DNA of 64,000 nt from Phlebopus portentosus (taxonomy: Eukaryota; Basidiomycota; Agaricomycetes; Boletales; Boletinellaceae), in assembly GCA_037892935.1 (NCBI GenBank), contig JAYXKI010000002.1, positions 2,294,001 to 2,358,000 of the forward strand, written 5' to 3'. Made by a program: the position numbers and the translations under genes. Numbering within the stretch: position 1 is the stretch's first letter; each line of letters begins with the position of its first letter. The notes under the pieces are model-generated. The model worked only from the letters and a program-made list of their open reading frames with translations, did no database searches and had not been told where the DNA came from. Positions 39,253-50,626 of this stretch are shown here, one piece after another.

Positions 39253-39731
39253 AACAAGATACCATTACGTAAAATACTTTACATCCGTTCTTGGTGTTGT
39301 CCCCTCCAACCACTGCCGCCATGGCTGAAATTTCGAAAGCGAGATTCCCCTTCTATACTTTCATTATCCTAAATCCCTTATCCGATTGTCCAGCTCTTCT
39401 CATGAAAGTCCATCTATCTAGCAAGTCTGTCGGATTGTCATTTCCCGACACATGACCTTTAGTTTGTGCCTTCTGAATACCAGTCTATACTCCTTCTTTC
39501 TGAAGCAACATCAATCACGCCTCCTCGCAACCCGGATACAGCTTTACTCTACTCACGAGATGCCAGCAAGTCTAAGACGGTGTACTGTGCCGGTCCTTTG
39601 TCGGTCCGGACTCAGTTGCTCCGAATGCTTATGAGCGACAGAAATACCTGTGGATGGTGTGGATACACGTATATTAAGCCGGGACTCGTCAAGCAACGGT
39701 TTGAGCAGCCTTGCCGCTACATCTGATTATC
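39253..39731. other. Divergent promoter region AP-2 mu / GDSL esterase
   Basis: About 480 bp between two divergently transcribed genes. Short open frames occur but none resembles a known protein, and none has splice-supported extension. I treat it as promoter and leader sequence. Confidence 0.45.
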
Positions 39732-41099
39732 ATGCTTCGCGTTTTGCTCGGACTAGTTGTTCCTCTAATCGTAGCCACCTGTGTAAACGGAAAACTAGCA
39801 TGGAACTCGACTCAATTTCTGTTCACTTTCGGGGACTCGTATACCACGGATGGTTTCAACATTTCCGCGGGAGTTGACTCGTCTGTACCAGGATTTGTAA
39901 GTTTTAACCCTTCGTGTTGTATATCTCGGATTCGACCATTACTTGGAAAGACGTCGTCAAACGGTCAAAACTGGGTACAATTCTTAGGTCGTTTTATTCC
40001 CTCGTCATTAGGCTTTTTTACTCACTTTCGTTTGCAGGCAGCACATATAACATTACGGACACCAAAGTATTCAATTTGGCATCGGGAGGAGCAACCATTG
40101 ATTCTGCGCTGGTTACTCCTTTTGAACCGACAGTACTGTGAGCAGCATCTCTAGTATTTCTATGTACGTGTTTTACTCACTGTAGTTCAAATAAGGTCTA
40201 TCGTGGATCAGGTCGCACAATTCGACCAAGTCCTGGCTTCCAAGCCCATAGGTGCGGAATGGAGCAGCAGTAATTCTCTATTTGCATTTTGGATTGGGAT
40301 AAATGACGTGGTAAGGTTTATTAAAGAAAAATGGCCCCTTTATTCAGAAAGCTCTGACGAGGTGAAATAGGGAGACTCTTTTGGATGGGTATAAGCTTTC
40401 CCGTGCTTCCAATCAAAATAAAGGCGTACTAACTAAACTCGCAGACGAATATAACACAGTCGGGTTTTCATCAAGTCTTGATGGCAAGGCTGTTTGGTCA
40501 GGTTAGTGAACTTCATTAATTGGAACTAGAATCGTTCTCATCGGTTTTCCAGGTCGAAGATCTCTATCAAAAAGGCGCTCGGTCCTTCCTCTTCTTGACT
40601 GTACCACCGACCGATCGCGCACCGCTTATTATCGAACAAGGAACCAGCGCAGTCGCCTTGCTTACGAGCGCTTTGGAAGACTACAACTCTCAGCTTGTTG
40701 AAAATGTTCGGGCTTTCAGTACGAATCACACAGATACCGACGCTCTGGTTTTCGACACACAGCCTATCTTTAACACGCTTCTGGACAACGCCGAGACATT
40801 CGGCTTCGTAAATGGTACCGGATTCTGCGATGCATACCAAAACGGAACGCCCGAAATAACTACGCAGATTCCGCCATGTGCACCGGTTTCTAGCTATTTG
40901 TACGCCCAATTTCATCATTTTCAGTATCGGACTTTGCTAACTTAGTTTGATTCTAGCTGGTTGAATAGCCTTCATCCCCTCTTCACGGTGCACAAGTAAG
41001 TCGAAAGCTTTATATCACATACCTATCATGGCTTTTAGTATTGACTGATTTCGCTCCAGTATTCTCGCACATTCCATCTCCACTTTTCTCAGTACCTGA
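39732..41099 (+). CDS. Secreted GDSL/SGNH esterase (CE16-like)
   Basis: A clear signal peptide (MLRVLLGLVVPLIVATCVNG) starts the protein. Block I carries the nucleophile (FTFGDSYTTDGFN), the Gly block reads VFNLASGGATIDSAL, and block III is FAFWIGINDVGD with the Asn of the oxyanion hole. The C-terminal His sits in FWLNSLHPLFTVHN. Several N-glycosylation sequons are present (NIT, NHT, NGT). The size of about 320 residues and the spacing fit fungal carbohydrate esterase family 16 acetylesterases, which deacetylate xylan oligomers and other substrates during plant-cell-wall use. The residue three before the catalytic His is Asn, where many SGNH enzymes have Asp. Seven or so introns are inferred, and the frame is intact. 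Confidence 0.88.
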
Positions 41100-41488
41100 A
41101 GAATGATTGGCAGAGAAGCGTCGGTCCAAGGTTAATATGCGGTATCAAAAGGATAGAGAGGCTTTTGAACAAATAAACCATCATGTAGGCAGAATAATAT
41201 GCACTAAATAGCAACTAGGAGTAACTCGGGATATGAGTCTGAAATGATATCAAGTAGGCTCATGTAGGGATTTTAAATGAGTGATCGCGTCGATCCGGAG
41301 AAACTGATCGACGGAAGAAGTGCCATGTGTTTTCCGAATAAAGCCGATCGAGCATTTTGACTCATTCGGCTGCCAAAAAAGATCTGTGCTTTAGCATATA
41401 GCATTCCCGGCTTCCTTTCCTCTCCTTCATTCACTTGCTGCGGCCCTTGTACCGCTGAACGCGCCGCCGTACAGCGACGACGACGAAA
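41100..41488. other. Intergenic region GDSL esterase / ILV2
   Basis: About 390 bp containing the esterase 3' UTR and the ILV2 promoter. A pyrimidine-rich tract (CTTTCCTCTCCTTC near 41410) precedes ILV2. I see no repeat or small gene. Confidence 0.45.
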
Positions 41489-43723
41489 ATGTCCATAAAT
41501 GTCGCACGTAATATTCGTGTGCCCACCGTGACGCCTAAAAGCCAGCCCGCCCAATGGTCGCGCAGCAAGTCGACAATACCTAGCTCCATCTTCGAAGCAA
41601 AAGCCCGTGTCAGAGATGCCCGTCGATCGTCTTCTCAAGCGACGACGACGCCTGCACCGAGCGTGTACGTCCAAAGCCTAGATGAATTTTTATCATCTTG
41701 CTGAGATTTGTGCTACAGACGACCAACCCCGGCACCTCAGTTCCAGCAAAGACCAACGAGAAATATTTTACGAGAACCTCTTCCGCTCATTCGTCAGACT
41801 GCACGGGAAGTTCTCGATTCATCATTCGTTGGAATGTCCGGCGGACAGATTTTTCATGAGATGATGCTCCGACATGGCGTCAAGCACATTTTGGCTATCC
41901 AGGAGGCGCGATTCTTCCGGTCTTTGATGCTATCTACAACTCAAAATACTTTGACTTCATCTTACCTCGACATGAGCAAGGTGCTGGTCATATGGCCGAA
42001 GGTTATGCGAGCGTATCCGGTAAACCTGGTGTTATTCTCGTTACTTCGGGTCCGGGCGCGACCAATGTCGTAACGCCGATGCAAGATGCGTTAAGCGATG
42101 GTATTCCAATGGTCGTATTCTGTGGCCAAGTAGCGACCTCGGCCATTGGCTCAGATGCTTTCCAAGAAGCAGACACAGTCGGAATCTCACGAAGTTGTAC
42201 GAAATGGAACGTCATGGTAAAAGACATTGCTGAGCTCCCAAGACGTATAAACGAAGCCTTCAAAATTGCGACCTCCGGTCGTCCTGGTCCTGTCCTTGTT
42301 GACCTTCCAAAAGATGTGACGGCTGGTATCTTAAGAACTCCGCTTCCTTACAAAGATACCACCCCTGGCTCTCCGCTTGGCCTCCCCTCCAATCCGCTCC
42401 AGTCAATGCAGCCGCCGATAGACATGCCTCTGATCCAGCAAGCCGCCAACCTCATCAACAATGCGAAGAAGCCGTTGATCTACGCCGGTCACGGTGTCTT
42501 GTCGTCGCCTCTCGGACCCAAGTTGCTTTCTCAGTTGGCTAGAGGGGGCAATATCCCGGTGACGACGACTCTGCATGGTCTGGGTTGCTTTGATGAGACG
42601 GATGAGAAACATAGCTTGCATATGCTTGGTATGCACGGAAGTGCGTATGCCAACCTTGCGATGCAGAGTGCCGATGTCATCATCGCTCTCGGTGGACGAT
42701 TCGACGATCGTGTAACGGGCAAGATTGACAGTAAGTTGCCGTTTCATATTAACTGTCTTGGACTATTTTTTATCTGTCTCAATAGCTTTCGCGCCTTCCG
42801 CTAGGGAAGCGGCTCTCCAAGGCCGGGGAGGCATTATCCACTTTGAGATCCAGCCGAAGAACATCAACAAGGTCGTCGAAGCAACCGTGCCCATCCTCGG
42901 CGACGTCATCTCGAACCTCGCCGCCCTCGTCCCGCTCATCGAGTCCTCCAACCCGCGAGCGGAGTGGTTCGCGCAGATCGCTGAGTGGAAGCAAAGATAT
43001 CCGTTCACGTATGTGAAGAGCAAAGAAGGGGACCGCTCGAAGCCGCAGGAGGTTATTGAAGAGCTTGACCGTCAGACGCGGGACAAGAAGGACAAGGTCG
43101 TCGTTTCGACGGGTGTTGGGCAGCACCAGATGTGGGCTGCTCAGTTCTTCCGATGGCGGACTCCTCGGTCTCTGGTTACGTCTGGTGGACTGGGTGTAAG
43201 TTAAACCTCCTACCAGTACAGTAATCACTTCTAAAATCGCTGTTTTCTATAGACAATGGGCTTCGGCCTCCCCTCATCCATAGGCGCCAAAGTAGCCGCA
43301 CCCGAAAAGATCGTCGTCGACGTCGACGGCGACGCCTCCTTCAGCATGACCGCAATGGAGCTGCAGACAGCGTCGCAGTACAACATCGGCGTGAAGGTCA
43401 TCGTGCTGAACAACGAGTTCCAGGGGATGGTGCTGCAGTGGCAGGACCTCTTCTACGACGCGCGCTACTCGCACACCGCGATGCAGAACCCGGACTTCGT
43501 CAAGCTCGCACAGGCGATGGGCGTGCATGCCATCCGCGTGCACAACGCGCAGGAGCTGCCGGGGAAGATGAGGGAGCTGCTGGAGTATGATAATTCGAGG
43601 CCCGTGCTGATGGAATGCCTGGTTGAGACGAACGAGCATGTCTTCCCGATGGTCCCTGCCGGCAAGGCTCTTCATGAACAGATCCTACATCCTCTGTTGG
43701 CCAAGGCAGCAGAAAAGGCGTAG
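41489..43723 (+). CDS. ILV2: Acetolactate synthase catalytic subunit, mitochondrial (frame broken as written)
   Basis: Thiamine-diphosphate enzyme that makes acetolactate or acetohydroxybutyrate, the first step of branched-chain amino-acid synthesis. The basic N-terminus (MSINVARNIRVPTVTPKSQP) suits mitochondrial import. The three domains are present: TPP-binding (FDFILPRHEQGAGHMAEGYA, VTSGPGATNVVTPMQDAL), the central FAD-type domain (IYAGHGVL, LHGLGCFDETDEKHSLHMLG, GGRFDDRVTGK), and the PP domain (VDVDGDASFSMTAMELQTAS, VIVLNNEFQGMVLQWQDLFY). Introns fall at about 41662-41725, 42731-42785 and 43197-43253. Between 41888 and 41894 one base is missing: HGVKHIL is followed out of frame by GYPGGAILPVFDA. 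Read literally, the enzyme would be truncated before its cofactor core. Everything else is highly conserved and codon-biased, so I suspect an assembly deletion. Confidence 0.93.
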
Positions 43724-44133
43724 TTTCTCGGATTAAAAAAAAATATAAGGTTATCTTCCTTGGTTTTCCCTTTTCTCATACACAAAATCGCCGTGGTGTA
43801 GTCTGTCTTGGTCCCTGTCCGGACATACTACGGATATAGCGTACCTCTCGTTACATTGACGCATTCCTTTGTATCTTCATACGATTAGCCTTGCCACAGT
43901 TTGCAGGCGTGTACATGTATCCGTTTCGCCTCGGAACGAAAACTCCTTAAAAATACACTATCATCTCGCTTGGGATACTTACGGAGCAAACCTATTGCTA
44001 TTGCAGTTTGTCTTTTGAGTTAGACAGATTCACGAATATCATCAAGATCATTGTCAATTATATTAACTGTTCTCGTTCAACTAGATGTCCACAAGCAAGA
44101 GAGAGGGTCATTAGTTCTATGCAGTCTATCGTT
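43724..44133. other. Convergent intergenic region ILV2/CAR1
   Basis: About 410 bp between converging genes, beginning with a short A tract after the ILV2 stop. It should hold both 3' UTRs. No other feature is visible. Confidence 0.45.
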
Positions 44134-45582
44134 CTATAGCAACGTTTCTCCTAAACCAAGGACATGCCAATCAGTCTACAAGATGTGAAAGATACAATCC
44201 CAGTCAACGTACCTAATGCAGAGCGAACAAGGGAGCATCCGACGGCGACAGTGGCCTTCGCAGCGTCAGCGTCAGCGAGGGACGGGTTGACTTCCATGAT
44301 ATCGAAAGCGACGAGGAGACCCGTCTCGTGTACCGCTTCGCAGATGTAGTGCCCTTCGCGGAAGGTCAGTCCTCCACGCACCTAACCGAAGTTAAGTTAC
44401 GGTCGGGGGGGGGGATTCAGTCAATCGGTACTTGGAAAGAAACGAATTCACTGACCGGCGTCCCCGTGGACGGCGCAACACTCGGATCGAGCGCGTCGAC
44501 GTCAAAGCTTAAATGGATCGGCCTGTCTCTCTTCGGGTTGACAGCATCCAGCGCCTTCTCCACGACGGCACCGATGCCGTATTTGTCCACCTCGTGCATC
44601 GAGAACGCCTTGATGCCGTTCTCCTTGAGCAGGCGCTTCTCCCCGGCGTCGACGTCGCGCAGCCCGATGTAGGCGATTCGATCTGGCGTGAGCCGCGGTT
44701 CGACCCAGGCGTATTCGGGGATGGGGGTCTTGTTGAGCCCGAGGAGGAAGGAGACGGGCATGCCGTGGATGTTGCCTGTACAGATTGGGTGTTGAGTAAG
44801 AATAGGTTTTGACAAAGGAGATGAAGGAAGGACCGACCTGATGTGGTCGTTTCGACGGTGTTCAGATCCGCATGCGCGTCTATCCAGATCACACATGCGT
44901 CGGGGTGATGGCTGAATATCAGTGGTGAGTGCATATAGCAAGGGCATTATCCATACACGCAAAACTAGCTACCTCAACGTCCCAGAAATCGTGCCCATAG
45001 CCTACATCGAATGTCAATTCCCATAACCCCCAGACAAAAAAAGATCGAATTAATAGCTCACCAACGAATGATCCCCACCAATCGTCACCGGCAGCTCGCC
45101 CCTCCCAACATGGGACCCGACGACATCCGCAACGGCCTTACACACCTTCGACACCAGCCTCGGGTTCTTCAGTACCCCAATGGGCGGGTCCTGCTGGGCG
45201 TTGACCTCTTCGAACTGGTGGTGCCCGTCGAAGTTGACTTTCCAGCCGAGGATTTAAGCTGGTCGATGAGCCCTGCGTTGACGAGGTGGATCGGTCCTTG
45301 GTCGACACCTAGTTTGGGCTGCGAGTAAAGACAGTTAGAGCGGATGAAAGAGAGGAAGAGAAGGGTTGATTTTACCTGGCCGCCGCTGTGGATGATCCAA
45401 CGTGCGTCAATTCAGAGGACGAGAAAGGAGAGTTAGAGAACTGACCTGAAAGGACAACCCACAATCTGTCCTCGCGCAAACTCGACATCAGAAAAAACCC
45501 AATCACACACGGTATTACAGACTGATCAAGAACGCACAGCAGCAGTCTTCGGAACAGGCAAGAACTTGTGTTCAGCAGCCAT
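44134..45582 (-). CDS. CAR1: Arginase (frame broken as written)
   Basis: Hydrolyses arginine to ornithine and urea with a binuclear Mn centre. The spliced N-terminus is [34 protein letters not shown] and [13 protein letters not shown]. Metal-binding motifs are all present: [25 protein letters not shown], and [19 protein letters not shown]. The end is [14 protein letters not shown] after a last intron (GTACGT...TTTAG). At about 45249-45255 the frame slips by one base: DQLKS is followed out of frame by [20 protein letters not shown], a contiguous conserved stretch with no room for an intron. As with ILV2, a base appears to be missing. A ten-G run lies in the intron near 44405-44414. Basidiomycete arginases are usually nitrogen-controlled through GATA factors. 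Confidence 0.92.
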
Positions 45583-46339
45583 CCTCCAGTCAGTCTCTAC
45601 GAGTAACGTTCGATAAGTCCTATTAGTACTAGAAACTGCAAGTTTCCGTCGTAAGTCAAGATGTCCTAGCGGTCTTGAAGATCGTGGCACTAGACGCCTA
45701 GAGGAGGCGCAGCAGGGGTTTATATACCGTTCGGCCGGGTCACAGTCAGAGAATGTATCGAACGGAAGCGATGCAGGAGAGGGACTGAGAGGAGAGAGAG
45801 AGAGGAATAGCTCACGAGTGCAGAGCCATCGCCATCGGATTCGCCATCATCGCCATTGTCATTATTTGGACCCTCCTGCCGTTAACTGCAACTGGGCCCA
45901 CACTTTCGGAACTTGCATATGCGTATGCGCGACACGCATAGGTGATCTTTATAACGATCTTCATTTCAATGAGATTCGACGCCATTAGCTTCAGCTTTGT
46001 CCCCCTCGCCACATCCCCGGTTGGACGGGAATTAGCACATATGTTTTGATCGCCATTGAGGTTGTTATCAGTGGTAAATTTGTCCCCGGATAATTATTCT
46101 GATCTGCGTTTGCGGACTGCGCGGAAATGAGGAGAGTGTGAAATGAGTCAGCGGGAGGAACATGAGAGGCCAAGTCTGTGTTGATCAGTCTCGTGTCGGA
46201 CTCCGAGTCTCCGTAATCAATCCTCTTCAGAATCGGACTCTCACAAACACAACACACAACTACATGCACATAACGTTTACATACTAATTAGCATACATCC
46301 ATCTCGTTCTTGTTTTCTCTGTCTCTGATTCTTCATGCA
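45583..46339. promoter_or_regulatory. Divergent CAR1/RIB3 promoter region
   Basis: About 755 bp separate the two divergent start codons. A GATAAG motif occurs near 45614, close to the CAR1 start. This is the core site for AreA/Nit2-type nitrogen regulators and would make sense for arginase, but a single hexamer is weak evidence. No coding frame here is convincing. Confidence 0.35.
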
Positions 46340-47239
46340 ATGGCGCTCCCTAATGGACTCGCAACAGCACATGTCAACGGTATTGGCAATGGCATCCCGC
46401 CGGAAAAATCGGCATCCGCGTCCGCATCGGGATTAACAGTGAACGACCCGACGTATCCAGTCCTTCGAGACCCCTTGCCTTCACGGTCGGAATTCCAATT
46501 TGACTCGATGGAAGACGCGCTCGCTGCTTTCCAGCGAGGGGAGTTTCTCGTGGTCATGGACGATGAGAGCAGAGAGAACGAGGGCGACCTCATTTTGGCT
46601 GCTGAGCACTGTACGACGGAGAAGTTGGCCTGGATGATCAAACACACCAGGTGCGCTCGTCTATATCTACTCTTTCTCTGTACAAGGCTGAATTGAGTCA
46701 AGCGGGTATATCTGTATAGCGTTACCGGGCGAACGTCTCGACGAACTCGACATACCCATCATGGTCCCCGACAACCAGGACAGGAACAAAACGGCATACA
46801 CCGTCACGGTCGACTACAGGCACGGTATGTGTCCAAGCACTTTCCAAGATGCATTTTTCTTATGCGCTCATAATAATTTTTTTTTTTTTTTTTGGCAGGG
46901 ACGACGACAGGTATTTCCGCGCACGACCGCGCACTTACGATCCGCTCGCTCATTTCTCCCTCGGCACGAGCGAACGACTTCTCCAGACCGGGACACATGG
47001 TCCCCCTGCGCGCGCGCCCAGGCGGGGTGCTCTCCCGCCCGGGGCACACAGAAGCCAGTATCGACCTGTGTCGGTTGACTGGCAAGGCTCTCGGCGGGGT
47101 CCTGTGCGAGCTGGTCAATGACAATGCAGAGGGATCGATGGCGCGGAGGGACGACTGTCGCTTGTTCGCGGATCGATGGGGATTACGGATGGTGAGCGTG
47201 GAGATGCTGAGGGAGTGGAGGCGGGCACATGAGAGTTAG
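46340..47239 (+). CDS. RIB3: 3,4-dihydroxy-2-butanone 4-phosphate synthase (riboflavin pathway)
   Basis: Converts ribulose 5-phosphate to formate and the four-carbon unit used by lumazine synthase. Exons join to give the catalytic loop [20 protein letters not shown], then [74 protein letters not shown] and the C-terminal [19 protein letters not shown]. All catalytic and Mg-binding residues I know of are in place, and the length fits monofunctional fungal Rib3 with an extra low-complexity N-terminal extension of about 50 residues (Ser/Ala repeats). The second intron contains an uninterrupted run of about 17 T before its acceptor. The chosen ATG gives [11 protein letters not shown]. Confidence 0.93.
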
Positions 47240-47656
47240 CGGTCATTACCGAAGCGAGGCTGGGTGGGTGGCTATATGCGGCGGAGATGAGCATGACGTG
47301 CATATATATGTGCTTCTATTTCATACGGTACATACACATTATGCCATTCGCAGAACACTAATAATGCTCATGTCTCTGAACTGGAAATTTGCATGTCGCG
47401 AAATGAGCGCACGCACGCACTGACTGTATGCGGTGGATCGAACTTGTGGCAATCTGACTGTCGTTCTCGAAGATTGCGAAGACGTTGATTGGGGCTATAA
47501 ATACGCGGAGAGCGAATGACCGCATCGCATTTGCAATTATATATATATACACACCTCGTCGTCGTCGAGTTCTCAACAACACGTCTCTCTTTCCTCTCGC
47601 TTTCCACCTTTTTTCATTTTTTTTAGAAAGGAATTCGACCTGATAGAATAGAAGAC
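47240..47656. other. Promoter region of the aminotransferase gene
   Basis: About 415 bp with the RIB3 3' end and the downstream promoter. A TA-rich tract (TTATATATATATACAC, near 47536-47552) about 105 bp before the ATG could act as a TATA element. A pyrimidine-rich leader follows. No gene is visible. Confidence 0.45.
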
Positions 47657-50626
47657 ATGTTGAGCAACCCGCCCTCGCAGCCTCCTTCGCGTCCCCGTAC
47701 GCCGATGGAGCACTTCAGGGACTTGGTAAGTTCGATTTTCAAAGTGTCCGCGTCCAGTTTGGTGCTTCACGGAAGTAGAAGTTGACGGGGATGGAGGTGG
47801 GCTTGGCTCGGTGTTAGCTTGAGTTTCCCCGCAACTTCCATGCATAACGCGAAAGCTTGGCGGGATCGTCATCATTTCTACTCTCATGATCACTGCTGAT
47901 GCTGACGCGCACCCTTAGATGCATGAAGCCATCAAGCACTTCAAGCATGAAAAAGAGTCGGAAGCGCATCAAGTGAGTGCTTCTTTTCTTTTCTGACTGG
48001 CTTACGACGAGCGTTGGTTGCATAGATCTTCCGTGCTGCGCCGGGCCACAAGGCCCAGGGGATATTTCCGCAGACCGTCAATCCAGAGGAGGTGGGTACA
48101 AGCTTTTCTGCGACGTGGCAGACTCTGATATACGGATGTACGGACGCGCTCTGACGCTGTTTCATCATCCATGACCTTGATGATCAGGAAACTGTCCCGG
48201 GTATTGAGCACCCTGGCTCGACGGGTGTAATCTACTGTTCTGACCGCGCGATGGCAAATGGTTTCACTTATGCGTGCGTGCATATCTGATCTGACTGGCT
48301 GTACCGTCTAACTGGACATGCATGCACAGCTCAAGCCACGAATGGGCGAACCTCGGGCAAGGCGCGCCTGAAGTTGGAGACATCCCTGGCGCTGCGCCGC
48401 GACCGACGCATCTGGATCTCCCTCTCGACGTGTGTACTTTGATGTGATTACGAAATGAAACTCGCACGCTCACTTTTATTTTAGAGTCTGGAGTATGCCC
48501 CGACAACAGGCGTCAAGGGTGCGTCTATTTTTATCGCTACAGTATTTTTGGTTCGGTTGCTAAATTTACAACATATGTTTGAATTGCAGCTCTTCGCGAA
48601 GCCGTAGCAAACTTGTACAACGTCAGCTATCGTCAAGGCAAAGCTAGTCAGTACACATACGAGAATGTCTGCATCGTCCCCGGTGGGCGTTCGGGCTTGT
48701 CTCGTATCGCTGCAGTCATTTCCAACGTATACTGCGTCAGTGATAAACTTCTGTTTGATTGCTTTGTTACTGAGATGGATATGACGTAGGCGTATCAAAT
48801 TCCGGATTATACGGCATACGATCAGGTCCTCGGCGCGTTCAGGCGCCTGGTACCAATCCCTACCGTGTAAGCGGGCCTTTGGTATTTTCTGCAACATAAT
48901 TGCTTACTTCCGTAAACTTGCAGCCTGGATGCACAGGTGAGGCATATCTTCTTCAAGGGATGCAATTTCTTGGAGTATCTGTCTGACTCATGTGCCTAAT
49001 TTAGGACAAATATCGCCTTAATATCGAGCAGACGAAGGTTTGTCGACTCCATCCAATGCTCAGTTGGCGTGTATAACTTATTCATCTCCTGGGAATGTCA
49101 GCGAGATGTCCACGCACAAGGGCTATCAGTCATCCTCGCATCGAACCCGCGAAACCCGACTGGCCAAGTCATCAAGTGAGAATCACTTAGCTTTCCGTTC
49201 GCAATTCGGCATGACCTCGTTGAAATATTTCCAAAGGGGAAATGATTTGAAGGAACTTGTGGCGCTTAGTCGAGATACTACACTCATTCTTGACGAGGTA
49301 AGTTCTAAGTGGGTCTTCCCAGGTCCTTATTCTTTCATCTGATGTTTTTCTTTTTTGGTAGTTCTACTCGTGGTACTTCTATCCCGAGAAAGGCGAGGAG
49401 TTTGGTAGATCAATCTCCTCCGCCGAGTACATCGAAGGCAAGTCGGTCATTGCCATTTCGACCGAAATATCCTACTAATGCGTTCACGGACAGATGTGAA
49501 TGAGGTATGATTCTATGTGCCCAAGTGATCAAGAAGTAAAATGTTCAGGATGTTCCAGGACTCGGTAGTTATCGTTAATGGATTGACAAAGGTAAGGGAC
49601 ATCTTATGACAGCGAATGGTCTGCTGAATTGACTGCTTGAACTTCAAAATGGAAATGAAGAACTGGCGTCTTCCAGGATGGCGTGTGTGCTGGGTGCTTG
49701 GTCCTAAGAACCTCATTACTGCACTCTCGCAATCCGGTGAGTTGAAATAATAGACTCACTGACGTAGGACTTGACGCATCCGCTTCATACGCAAGGTTCC
49801 TTCCTGGATGGAGGTGCTAATCATCCGTAAGTCACATTACCAGAGACATCATAGCTTGGCAAGGCATGCTCAACATCACTTTCATATTGCTAGCCTGCAG
49901 CTCGCTGCCATTCCACTACTAGATCCTCAGCACTGTCTCCAAGAGAAGGTACGTTTTTCCCGTCTCATTCTGCGTGCGTTCATTTTGAGCACAACACTAA
50001 AGGGTTGTCTTCTACACTTAGATCGCATTGCAAAAGCACTTCAAGATGAAGCGCGACCACGTTCTGAAGCGGCTTAAGAAACTCGGGTTGAAGGTGGACG
50101 TCCCCCCGACGAGCACGTTCTACATCTGGCTCAACCTCGACCAACTGCCGGCACCTTTGAACAATGGTCTTGTGCGTCTCACGGGTTCTTTTTCATAAAA
50201 AGAAAGAAAAGAAAAGAACTAATGAAACGCGATGTCATGCATGATACATAGACGTTCTTCGAGGAACTGTTGAAAGAAAAGACGATCGTCATCCCGGGTA
50301 TCTTCTTCGACATCAACCCTTCGCACCGGCGCAACCTCTTCAACTCTCCATGCCACCACTTTGTGCGCATCTCCTTCGGTCCGCCGCTCGAAACGCTCGA
50401 CATGGGTACGTCTTTCATATTCCTCCCCTCCCTTTACAAAAGAATTAGAACTGAATATCTGATTAATTTTCTTCCCTTTTTGTTTTCCAATGTCCCTCCA
50501 GGTATTGACGCTATCGACCGCGTGTTGAAGAAGGCTAAGAAAGAAGGCATGAAGAGCTTCGGACACAGTTACAAGAAGAGTCTGGATGACGCGGAGGCTA
50601 TCCAGGTCGGCTCTCCGCACATTTGA
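47657..50626 (+). CDS. PLP-dependent aminotransferase, fold type I (class I/II), substrate unknown
   Basis: About fifteen introns interrupt a roughly 500-residue aminotransferase. Recognisable segments are HEWANLGQGAPEVGDIPGA, YAPTTGVKALREAVANLYN, VCIVPGGRSGLSRIAAVISN (phosphate-binding glycines), VILASNPRNPTGQVIK, TTLILDEFYSWYFYP (Asp that binds the pyridine nitrogen and the Tyr), VIVNGLTKNWRLPGWRVCWV (Schiff-base Lys and phosphate-anchoring Arg), and HHFVRISFGPPLETL (substrate-carboxylate Arg). The enzyme is complete. It resembles aspartate/alanine-type enzymes and bacterial homologues more than the standard fungal alanine or kynurenine aminotransferases, but I cannot name the substrate. 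The neighbours give no pathway clue. Confidence 0.85.

Noticed and set aside
44405..44414. Run of about ten G residues
   Set aside because: It is inside an arginase intron and is probably a simple homopolymer or assembly artefact.
45612..45620. GATAAG as proof of nitrogen control of arginase
   Set aside because: A single six-base match is expected by chance in 755 bp; noted only as a possibility.
46877..46893. Run of about 17 T residues
   Set aside because: It forms the pyrimidine tract of a RIB3 intron; length may vary but needs no special explanation.
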